Source: Bacteroidales bacterium
GTDB lineage: Bacteria > Bacteroidota > Bacteroidia > Bacteroidales > Tenuifilaceae
DNA length: 39,608 nucleotides
NCBI GenBank assembly: GCA_028680705.1
Contig: JAQUJY010000011.1
Span: 10,417-50,024 of the forward strand
Reading direction: 5' to 3'
The stretch's first letter is position 1. Each line of letters begins with the position of its first letter. The notes under the pieces are model-generated. The model had not been told where the DNA came from. It saw only the letters and a program-made list of their open reading frames with translations, and did no database searches. A program made the position numbers and the translations under genes. This document shows positions 32,910 through 39,608 of the stretch, piece after piece.

Positions 32910-35471
32910 ATGAAATACAACACATTTAGCATTGGTTATATCACCCTTGCTATCTTAATGTTTCTGCATTTAAGGTTATATTCAAGTGGATTTGAACAAA
33001 ACCCAGACTCTGTTAAGCAGCTAATTGAAAATGCTAAAAACGAACAAAATCTTGATGTCCTCATTTCGTCAGCTAAAAGCATTCTGCATAAATATCCAAA
33101 TGATGCCATAGAACTTGCCCAAAATGCATTAATTTTTGCAACAAAGCGTAAGGATACTGCCAGCATGGCGCATGCACACCTAACCTTAGCAAAATCATAT
33201 AGTATTACGGGTGAATATTCTGTGGGAATTGATAATCTAGACCTGTCTTACTCGCTATTCAAATCATTTAACGATAGCCTTTCACTAATTGATGTTTTTC
33301 AAGTTTATGGCCAGATTTACACCCGGATGGGCGAGTTTAAAAACGCACTTGACCATACCGAAAAAGCCTTTTCACTTGCTGGTCCCTTAGAAAACCACAA
33401 TAAACTTGCAGAATTAACCAGAGATATTGGGAATATATATTTCTACTTTGATGAAAAAGTAATTGCTCTTGATTTTTACCAGAAAAGTCTAAAAATTAGT
33501 CAAGAACACAGAAATAACGAAGGGATTGCTAAGGCCTATAATAATATAGGTAGATTATACTCCGAAATGGGAAATCACGACGAAGCCCTAAATTACCTTA
33601 AGAAATCCCTTAGCTATAAAACAAATGAAGTGGATAGGGTAAGCTACGGTAACACACTTATAAACATTGGAGCCGTTTATCTGGCTAAGCAAGAACATCA
33701 AAAAGCATTAGAGTTCTTTCAGGAATCATTCGATAATTTTAGTGCTTTAAATAATACCGAGGGCATAGCAAACTCTCTATTCTATATTGGTCAAGCCTAC
33801 TTCTTGCTCAACAGAATTAACCAAGCATTGGCCGTTCTGGACGAAGCTTGGGAAATTGCCTCACAATCTGATTCAAAACGCCTGCAAGTAAAAATAAGCC
33901 TTGCTTTATCGGGGATAAATGCCTCAACTGGCGATTTTAAACGAGCTTACAACTACTACAGGATTCATAGTTCCATACGTGACAGCGTCTTTAGCGAGGA
34001 GAATACAAGATTACTCCTCGAACTTGAATCAAGGTATCAACTTCAAGCCAAGCAGCGACAAATAGAACTCTTATCGAAAGAGCAGGCCCTAAAAAAGAGC
34101 GAACAACGAAAAGCTAGAATATGGATTGCCCTTTTGGCAATTGTTTCCCTATTTCTTTTCAGTTTATCATACTTTACATACTCAAGGTTTAAGGATAAGA
34201 ACAAGCACAACAAACAGCTACTTGACGAAATACAACAACGAAAAGAGGTAGAACAGGAACTTAACGAATATAGAGAGCATCTAGAAAATCTCGTTAGCGA
34301 AAGAACATGGGAACTTAAGTTTGCAAAAAATAAAGCTGAAGAATCCGATAGGCTTAAAACTGCTTTTTTGACCAACGTAAGTCACGAAATTCGTACCCCA
34401 ATGAACGCGATTTTAGGTTTCTCGCACCTTCTAACTAAACCTGATTCAACTGAAAAATCCAAAACAGAATACTTCGATATCATAAAGAGTAATAGCGAAG
34501 TTTTAATGAACCTCATCAACGACATATTAGACATGTCATTGATTGAATCGGGACAGTTAAAAACGCAACAAAAAACCGTAAATATTAACGCCATACTTAG
34601 TGAGTTACTGGCCCATTATAGGCAACAAAAAGAGGAACTTGGAAAAAAGATCACAGTCAACCTCGACATTGAACCTTCCGACACCGATTTAATAGCTAAA
34701 GTTGATGGCATTAGGGTAAGACAAATCTTGTCGAATTTACTATCGAACTCGCTCAAATTTACCGACAAAGGGAAAATATGCTTTGGGTATAGATTATCAG
34801 ACTCTAAAGAAATTGTTTTCTTTGTAAGGGATACTGGAGCAGGAATTCATCCCAGTAAACACAAGGTAATTTTTGAACGTTTTAGTAAATTTAGAACCAT
34901 AAGCACTGAGGAAGCAAAGCTGTATTCTGGTACTGGGTTGGGGCTTGCCATAAGCCACGAACTAGTTCATTTGCTTGGCGGAAAGTTTTGGCTTGACTCT
35001 TATCCTGGGAAAGGATCAACCTTTTATTTTACAATACCCTACATTGGAGAAAAGGAAGAAAAAGATTCAAACAATAAAAGCAATCCTAAAAAACCAAGCG
35101 AAACCTCTGGCGGAAAAACAATACTTGTTGCAGAAGATAATTTGTCAAACTTTCAGCTAATACAAGCTTATCTTGCTCCTTCTAAAGTAAATTTACTTTG
35201 GGCACAAAACGGAATTGAGGCAATCGATATTTTTACCAAGAACCAGAATGTTGATGTTATCCTAATGGATGTGCAGATGCCAATTATGGATGGTATCAGA
35301 GCACTTAAGCGTATTAGGGAACTGGATAAAAAAGTGCCAATAATATTAAATTCAGCGTATTACGACCCTAACGACGAAAAAGAGAGTTTTGCAGCAGGTT
35401 GTAACGACTTTATGCATAAACCACTTAAAAAGGATGAGTTAATAAGCAACCTTTCTAAATTTCTAAGTTAG
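32910..35471 (+). CDS. TPR-domain hybrid sensor histidine kinase with receiver domain
   Basis: The protein has 853 residues from the ATG at 32910; a TTG two codons earlier is also in frame. In order: signal peptide or membrane anchor (about 1-28); tetratricopeptide repeats, probably periplasmic (about 30-385, for example GIAKAYNNIGRLYSEMGNHDEAL in two blocks); membrane helix (about 408-428); coiled coil; HisKA with His492 in VSHEIRTPMNAIL; HATPase with NLLSNSLKFT, DTGAGI and GTGLGLAIS; and a receiver domain with acceptor Asp787 in ILMDVQMPIMDG and Lys in MHKPLKK. There is no DNA-binding or other output, so phosphotransfer to another protein is likely. The final 4 bases overlap the convergent Lrp-type gene. 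Confidence 0.93.
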   Translation: MKYNTFSIGYITLAILMFLHLRLYSSGFEQNPDSVKQLIENAKNEQNLDVLISSAKSILHKYPNDAIELAQNALIFATKRKDTASMAHAHLTLAKSYSITGEYSVGIDNLDLSYSLFKSFNDSLSLIDVFQVYGQIYTRMGEFKNALDHTEKAFSLAGPLENHNKLAELTRDIGNIYFYFDEKVIALDFYQKSLKISQEHRNNEGIAKAYNNIGRLYSEMGNHDEALNYLKKSLSYKTNEVDRVSYGNTLINIGAVYLAKQEHQKALEFFQESFDNFSALNNTEGIANSLFYIGQAYFLLNRINQALAVLDEAWEIASQSDSKRLQVKISLALSGINASTGDFKRAYNYYRIHSSIRDSVFSEENTRLLLELESRYQLQAKQRQIELLSKEQALKKSEQRKARIWIALLAIVSLFLFSLSYFTYSRFKDKNKHNKQLLDEIQQRKEVEQELNEYREHLENLVSERTWELKFAKNKAEESDRLKTAFLTNVSHEIRTPMNAILGFSHLLTKPDSTEKSKTEYFDIIKSNSEVLMNLINDILDMSLIESGQLKTQQKTVNINAILSELLAHYRQQKEELGKKITVNLDIEPSDTDLIAKVDGIRVRQILSNLLSNSLKFTDKGKICFGYRLSDSKEIVFFVRDTGAGIHPSKHKVIFERFSKFRTISTEEAKLYSGTGLGLAISHELVHLLGGKFWLDSYPGKGSTFYFTIPYIGEKEEKDSNNKSNPKKPSETSGGKTILVAEDNLSNFQLIQAYLAPSKVNLLWAQNGIEAIDIFTKNQNVDVILMDVQMPIMDGIRALKRIRELDKKVPIILNSAYYDPNDEKESFAAGCNDFMHKPLKKDELISNLSKFLS

Positions 35472-35965
35472 TCCTCTTTTTTTCCTTTTACCAGCCACTT
35501 ATCCTTTACATAAACCTGCCTCTCAAAAGCCTGATCGAGAGAGATAAAAGTTTCAGTATTCATCACCCCGGGAATGTTCTGTATTGTATTTACCAATACT
35601 TCCATTAGGTGCTCGTTGTCTCTACAGTAAATCTTTAGAAGAAGCGCAAACTGACCCGTTGTAAAATGGCACTCAACCACCTCCGGCATCTGACGAAGCG
35701 CCTCAACAACTCCTTCGTACTGATTTGAAGCTGCAAACTGAACGCCAGCAAAAGCGCAAACATCATAACCGAGGGCCTTAGGCTTAACAATCATTCTCGA
35801 TCCATCAATAATGCCAGCTTCTTCCATCTTCTTTACACGCTGATGAATAGCAGCACCTGAAACACCACATTCTCTAGCTATTTCAAGGAAAGCCATTCTT
35901 GCATTCTTTACAAGATAAGCTAAGATTTTTTGGTCTATCTCATCAACCTGATATCTAGTGGCCAT
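35468..35965 (-). CDS. Lrp/AsnC-family transcriptional regulator
   Basis: The 165-residue protein has an N-terminal helix-turn-helix (about 7-55, VDEIDQKILAYLVKNARMAF, ECGVSGAAIHQRVKKMEEAGII in two blocks) and a C-terminal AsnC/RAM ligand domain (about 70-155, ALGYDVCAFAGVQF, VVECHFTTGQFALLLKIY). It is a global or local amino-acid-responsive regulator. It has no co-oriented partner. It overlaps the hybrid kinase by 4 bases at their 3' ends. Confidence 0.94.
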   Translation of the reverse strand: MATRYQVDEIDQKILAYLVKNARMAFLEIARECGVSGAAIHQRVKKMEEAGIIDGSRMIVKPKALGYDVCAFAGVQFAASNQYEGVVEALRQMPEVVECHFTTGQFALLLKIYCRDNEHLMEVLVNTIQNIPGVMNTETFISLDQAFERQVYVKDKWLVKGKKED

Positions 35966-36075
35966 TTTATTACAGTTTAGTATTAATTACGCAATAAAGT
36001 TAGCAATTCGTAACCAAATCCCCTATTTTCCCAATGAAAAGTTATTCCGCTTTTGTTAAATATCACTCTTTTCAT

Positions 36076-36100
36076 AAAAAAAGGTGCCCGTAACGGCACC
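36076..36100 (-). terminator. Intrinsic terminator of the S9 peptidase gene
   Basis: On the minus strand GGTGCC and GGCACC (36095-36100 and 36083-36088) pair around a 6-base loop, followed by a T tract (A on plus, 36076-36082). It lies 26 bases past the peptidase stop codon. Confidence 0.8.
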
Positions 36101-36126
36101 CTCCTTGGTTAATTTTTAGATGCTAA

Positions 36127-38700
36127 TTAATAGTTGCTATCTGGATAAAATTCCTTCCACCAATTATCGTCAGTTTTAAGATACTTGGTGAAGTATGCCA
36201 GAATAGTGTTGGTCCACTCAACCCTTTGCGTGTACTTGTGGATGTGATGATCGGCCCCATCAATCTGAATTAGTTCAACGGGCTTTCCCAAAAGTTTAAG
36301 CGCAGTAAACATTTGAATACTTTCGCCCACAGGCACATTTGTATCATCACTCCCGTGTAAAAGTAAAAGGGGCGTAACCACTTTATCAACACTAAAAAGT
36401 GGGCTTTGGTCTATATATAGTTCACGGTTATTCCAAGGAAAACTATTGGCACTTGCCTCGGCACTGTAGGAATACCCCCAAAACCCTTCTCCCCAATAGC
36501 TAGAAATTGAGCTAATGCCAGCATGCGAAATGGCTGCTGCAAAAACATCAGTTTGGGTAAGTAAATACATCGTCATAAACCCTCCATACGATGCTCCCAT
36601 ACAGCCAACCTTTTTATTATCGACAAATGAATTCTCGCTGCAAAACTTTTGAGTCCCCTCAATTATCTCATCGGCAGTAATTTTGCCCCAAGCGTTAACA
36701 TGGGCAGCCGAAAAATCTTGCCCAAACCCAATTGCTCCACTTGGCTGCAACACAAGCACAACAAAACCATTGGCAGCATAATATTGCATTGGGTAGCGGC
36801 CACCAAAATCTCTGCCTACAGGGCTGGTCCCTCCATAGTAATAAACAATCATGGGATACTTTTTGGTTGAATCAAAGTTTGGTGGCAGGTAGTAACAGGC
36901 CGTTACACTTTGACCCTGGGATGAGGTAAACGACCAATCTTTTGTATCACCAAATTGCACTTCGGTATAGTTCACAGCATCCGTATTATCAACCAAAACC
37001 GAAGCCTTTGTTTTCAAATTCAGCAGGTAAGCCTTTGGCCACGAGTTACTACCCGACCCAGTATAAACGGCCATTGGTTTCTCGTGCGCAAAATCGATAC
37101 TCTGCATTACCTCCTCCGAAAGATTAAGTTTAGTAAACCGTTTATTTTTAAAGTTATACTCGTACAATGAATTTCTATCCTCGTCAACAGTATTGAAATA
37201 GATTGCACCTGATAGTTTACTCCAGTGGGCATCTTGTATAGCCGGATTAAAATCATGGGTAATTGCGTCAATGCTTCCCGATTCAATATCGAAAAGATAG
37301 GCCTGACTATCGAACCCATTTGGTATTCTTTCATCGCTTACGTTTACCCCAATATTGCCAAAAGCTAGGGGTGAACCAATGGCCAAAAGTTGCTTCCCAT
37401 TTGGCGAGTAGGTCGTGCTGAGACTAAATAGCTTATCTGTCCAAATAGTGTCGAGTTGTCGGGTATTTAAATTGAGTTGATAAAGATTTTGTCGGGTGTA
37501 GGGACGCTCCGAATAGTCCTCGTAGCTGGTGGAAAAAAGTATTTTGGTGCCATCGGCACTGATGTCGTGCAATAAAGTTGACTGATTTCCCCACGTTAAC
37601 CGTTGGTGTATCCCCGTTTTAATATCTGCAGTATAGAGAAACTGTCGATTACGCCAACCAGATTGCCTATCCTCCATGGAAAGAATCCTTCTCATATCGC
37701 CCTTTTGCTCTTCAGGTTTTTCATCCACATAGTAAAAAACAAGTTGTTCAGTTGGGCTCCAGGTGTAACTTGCTATATCATTTAAGCCTTTTACCATTTC
37801 AAGTTCTGTTCCCGTATCGAAATTGTAAACCCAAACACTACCCGAATATAAATACGATATTTTGTTGCCTTTTGGCATCCACTTTAGCTGCGATACTTCA
37901 GAATTTCGGTACGTAGCCAAAATTTTGTTATTGTCGAGCTGTATGATTCGCCTTTGATAGCTGCTCTTCTCTGTTTTTGTATCAACCTCCGAAATAGTAA
38001 TAAGCGCCATCTCACCCGTGGCAGAAATACTTGCCCCAGCCAATTTAGTACCCTCAAGTAAATGCTTTAGCGTTTTAGTTTGCCGTGGATTTACCGATGA
38101 ACTAATGCTACTTGCTAAGAAACCCGTACTTGGCTTTAGGTAAACCTTTAACCGCGCTTCTTTGCTTAAGGTATCGGGAATAAAAACTTTTATTAAAAGT
38201 TTATGGTTTGCCGCATTCAGCGACAAATCCTTTGTTACCTCCTCTGCCTTCTCTAACCCAGAATACCGGGAGGCAACCTTTATGTCCCCTATAAACGCTT
38301 CAAAGGGCAACAACGACTCGATACAAACACTCCCCTTCCAAAACCCTTCCGATTGTATATAGGATGCAATAAGCCCTACGCTATTGGTGCCACTTGCAAA
38401 ATACAGGTGCAGCGAGCTATCGGCATCAACAGCTTGCTCTTTCCAAACTAATCCTGTTCCCAACAGCTCTTGGTTAGCCTTTGGCAAAACCGACTGAAAG
38501 TTGAGTATGGGCTGCTTAAGCAGTTCAACTGCGTTAAAAGTATCGCCTTTTACATTTTGGATTTTGGACAATGCGGGCTCCAGAACGGCTATTTTACCTG
38601 CCACTAACCATTTATCGACTAAAACCTCCTGAGCCGAAAGGTTAAAGAATAGGATTGATAATACTAAAGTGCTAATAAACCTTCTCATTGGACTTATCAT
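36127..38700 (-). CDS. S9-family prolyl oligopeptidase (dipeptidyl peptidase-like), exported
   Basis: The 857-residue protein has an N-terminal signal peptide (MRRFISTLVLSILFFNLSAQ, with a second ATG four codons upstream of it at 38700), a beta-propeller region of about 200-570, and a C-terminal alpha/beta hydrolase domain (about 590-857). Catalytic residues are visible: Ser704 in GASYGGFM, an Asp near 785 in HGSDDTNVP and a His near 820 in GADHHIHKY. It should cleave peptides, often after proline, in the periplasm or at the cell surface. It looks monocistronic, with its own terminator. Substrate is unknown. Confidence 0.92.
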   Translation of the reverse strand: MISPMRRFISTLVLSILFFNLSAQEVLVDKWLVAGKIAVLEPALSKIQNVKGDTFNAVELLKQPILNFQSVLPKANQELLGTGLVWKEQAVDADSSLHLYFASGTNSVGLIASYIQSEGFWKGSVCIESLLPFEAFIGDIKVASRYSGLEKAEEVTKDLSLNAANHKLLIKVFIPDTLSKEARLKVYLKPSTGFLASSISSSVNPRQTKTLKHLLEGTKLAGASISATGEMALITISEVDTKTEKSSYQRRIIQLDNNKILATYRNSEVSQLKWMPKGNKISYLYSGSVWVYNFDTGTELEMVKGLNDIASYTWSPTEQLVFYYVDEKPEEQKGDMRRILSMEDRQSGWRNRQFLYTADIKTGIHQRLTWGNQSTLLHDISADGTKILFSTSYEDYSERPYTRQNLYQLNLNTRQLDTIWTDKLFSLSTTYSPNGKQLLAIGSPLAFGNIGVNVSDERIPNGFDSQAYLFDIESGSIDAITHDFNPAIQDAHWSKLSGAIYFNTVDEDRNSLYEYNFKNKRFTKLNLSEEVMQSIDFAHEKPMAVYTGSGSNSWPKAYLLNLKTKASVLVDNTDAVNYTEVQFGDTKDWSFTSSQGQSVTACYYLPPNFDSTKKYPMIVYYYGGTSPVGRDFGGRYPMQYYAANGFVVLVLQPSGAIGFGQDFSAAHVNAWGKITADEIIEGTQKFCSENSFVDNKKVGCMGASYGGFMTMYLLTQTDVFAAAISHAGISSISSYWGEGFWGYSYSAEASANSFPWNNRELYIDQSPLFSVDKVVTPLLLLHGSDDTNVPVGESIQMFTALKLLGKPVELIQIDGADHHIHKYTQRVEWTNTILAYFTKYLKTDDNWWKEFYPDSNY

Positions 38701-38774
38701 TTAGTTATTTATGCATTTTGAAACTCTAAAAGTAACAATACGCCAAACGATAAAGGTCAATAAAAGCCAAAAAC

Positions 38775-38805
38775 TTGCTGAAAGAACAAAAAAGGTTTAC
38801 TTTTG
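38775..38805 (+). promoter_or_regulatory. Promoter of tRNA-Arg
   Basis: TTG (38775-38777) is followed after 20 bases by TACTTTTG (38798-38805), both matching the Bacteroidota consensus. The mature tRNA starts 13 bases further on. Confidence 0.65.
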
Positions 38806-38818
38806 CATCCTGAATTTT

Positions 38819-38890
38819 GGCCCCGTAGTTCAATGGATAGAATAGCGGTTTCCTAAACCGTAGATCCAAGTTCGATTCTTGGCGGGGCTA
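38819..38890 (+). tRNA. tRNA-Arg (anticodon CCT)
   Basis: The 72-base cloverleaf has acceptor stem GGCCCCG/CGGGGCT, anticodon stem GCGGT/ACCGT with loop TTCCTAA and anticodon CCT, T arm CCAAG-TTCGATT-CTTGG and discriminator A. CCA is not encoded. It is flanked by its own promoter and a strong terminator. No duplicated 3' segment or integrase gene is nearby, so there is no sign of use as an integration site. Confidence 0.95.
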
Positions 38891-38893
38891 CAT

Positions 38894-38927
38894 AAAACCT
38901 TGTAAACCGTGTTGTTTGCAAGGTTTT
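38894..38927 (+). terminator. Terminator after tRNA-Arg
   Basis: AAAACCTTGTAAAC (38894-38907) pairs with GTTTGCAAGGTTTT (38914-38927) with one G-T wobble and a 6-base loop, then TGTGTTT follows. The long stem can act from both directions, serving also the convergent acetyltransferase gene. Confidence 0.8.
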
Positions 38928-38951
38928 GTGTTTATTTGGCCTTTGGTAGGG

Positions 38952-39437
38952 CTAAGGAACCAACCTGTAAATACATTTATCATCCCCAATATCATAAAAA
39001 TCCTTAAGAACTGCTTCTAGTTCGCACCCATAGTTCTCATAAAATCTGCGCGTTGGCTCGTACTGTGGTTTAGATGATGTTTCGATATAGATAACCCTGC
39101 CGCCAAAGTTCTTAACTTGTTGCTGCACCTCTGCCATAAGCAGTTTGCCAATCCCTTTGCCCTGGTAATTTTTATGGGTTACTAGCCAGTAAAAATCATA
39201 GCTTCCTTTTGTGCATGGAATTTCTCCGAAACAGGCGTATGCAAGGGTTTTTCCATCAATATCAACAAAAATAAAATGGTACCCCGATTCCAAACCCTTT
39301 GCCAAACGCTCCTCAACCAGCTCAACGGCAACGGGGATTTCGTGTTCCTGAAAAAAGGATGTCGATTCAACAATCCTTTTTACATTCTCAATGTCCTTTG
39401 GGGTAGGAACAGTCCTAAAACTAATGTGGGAGCTCAC
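38952..39437 (-). CDS. GNAT-family N-acetyltransferase
   Basis: The 161-residue protein has the acetyl-CoA-binding motif QGKGIGKLLMAEVQQQV (about 95-111) and the C-terminal GNAT pattern RRFYENYGCELEAVLKDFYD. The start is a GTG, 10 bases after the stop of the upstream ATP-grasp gene, so the two are probably co-transcribed and translated together. The substrate is unknown. The linkage with an amino-acid ligase-like enzyme suggests a small-molecule or peptidoglycan-precursor substrate (inference). Confidence 0.88.
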   Translation of the reverse strand: MSSHISFRTVPTPKDIENVKRIVESTSFFQEHEIPVAVELVEERLAKGLESGYHFIFVDIDGKTLAYACFGEIPCTKGSYDFYWLVTHKNYQGKGIGKLLMAEVQQQVKNFGGRVIYIETSSKPQYEPTRRFYENYGCELEAVLKDFYDIGDDKCIYRLVP

Positions 39438-39447
39438 TAATATCGGA

Positions 39448-39608
39448 TTAAATTTTGACGTTTAAATTTGGGGTATCATTAACAATCCTTCTCACCGCCT
39501 CGCGAAAAGGAATACCTGCATGCTCGCAAGCAGCAAAAAAACCTGAATCGGGTGAAATGCATGGATTTACGTTTACCTCAAGAACAAAAGGGTTTCCGGC
39601 ATTATCGA
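39448..39608 (-). CDS. C-terminal end of an ATP-grasp (D-alanine-D-alanine ligase-like) enzyme
   Basis: The last 52 or so codons are present; the 5' part lies beyond the right edge. The translation includes PFVLEVNVNPCISPDSGF, whose E-x-N-x-N-P arrangement holds metal-ligating Glu and Asn residues as in D-Ala-D-Ala ligases. AACEHAGIPFREAVRRIV follows. The Cys-Ile-Ser after the motif differs from the usual Gly-Met-Thr of Ddl enzymes, so it is likely a ligase-like paralogue and not Ddl itself. It is upstream of the GNAT gene. Confidence 0.8.
   Translation of the reverse strand, partial: DNAGNPFVLEVNVNPCISPDSGFFAACEHAGIPFREAVRRIVNDTPNLNVKI

Overview
The window looks like the chromosome of a member of the Bacteroidota, most likely a Bacteroidales/Marinilabiliales-type organism. 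It is AT-rich. Most genes lack Shine-Dalgarno sites. Many promoters fit the Bacteroidota signature of a -33 TTG followed about 20 bases later by TAnnTTTG. Several families are typical of that phylum: a UpxY/NusG-like antiterminator, a DUF3108 protein, PspC proteins with an extra N-terminal domain, an AspT/YidE-type transporter and a DUF1972 glycosyltransferase. No insertion sequence, prophage or CRISPR array is visible. Genome-wide statistics and homology searches could not be run, so family calls rest on motifs seen in the translations.

Layout, left to right. At 1-5674 are the 5' end of an unidentified gene, DNA polymerase I, a QueD/PTPS-like enzyme and an ArsR-type regulator, all on the minus strand, followed by a plus-strand pair of polyprenyl diphosphate synthase and CvpA-like protein. 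At 5722-9514, tyrS is followed by a Wzz-like chain-length protein that overlaps an O-antigen ligase-like protein. At 9494-15708 the minus strand carries an RsbU/SpoIIE-type phosphatase, elongation factor P, and an operon-like run of TolC, HlyD-type adaptor, TsaB and a DUF3108 protein. A 485-base intergenic region packed with inverted repeats (15709-16193) leads to an LTA synthase/sulfatase-like membrane protein. tRNA-Gln and a PspC-PadR-PspC operon follow (18424-21089).

At 21285-28486 are a DUF2797 protein under a possible operator-controlled promoter, a Cache-HAMP-GAF-PAS sensor without an output domain, a divergent cNMP-domain histidine kinase overlapping a glycosyltransferase, a small lipoprotein and HemW. 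At 28673-32242 are rpiB and a minus-strand run of an AspT/YidE-like transporter, an AEC-family carrier and a UpxY-like antiterminator. At 32572-39608 are a very acidic small protein with a strong terminator, a TPR hybrid histidine kinase, an Lrp/AsnC regulator, an S9 prolyl oligopeptidase, tRNA-Arg, a GNAT acetyltransferase and the 3' end of an ATP-grasp ligase.

Most of the window is ordinary core genome: replication, translation, tRNA modification, isoprenoids and heme. It is interleaved with envelope and surface-polysaccharide functions and a high density of signalling proteins. The parts most worth following up are the inverted-repeat-dense region between the TolC operon and the LTA synthase-like gene, the 20-bp palindrome over the DUF2797 promoter, the efflux operon with no visible pump but with tsaB inside it, the divergent sensor-without-kinase and kinase-without-sensor pair, and the PspC-PadR-PspC operon.
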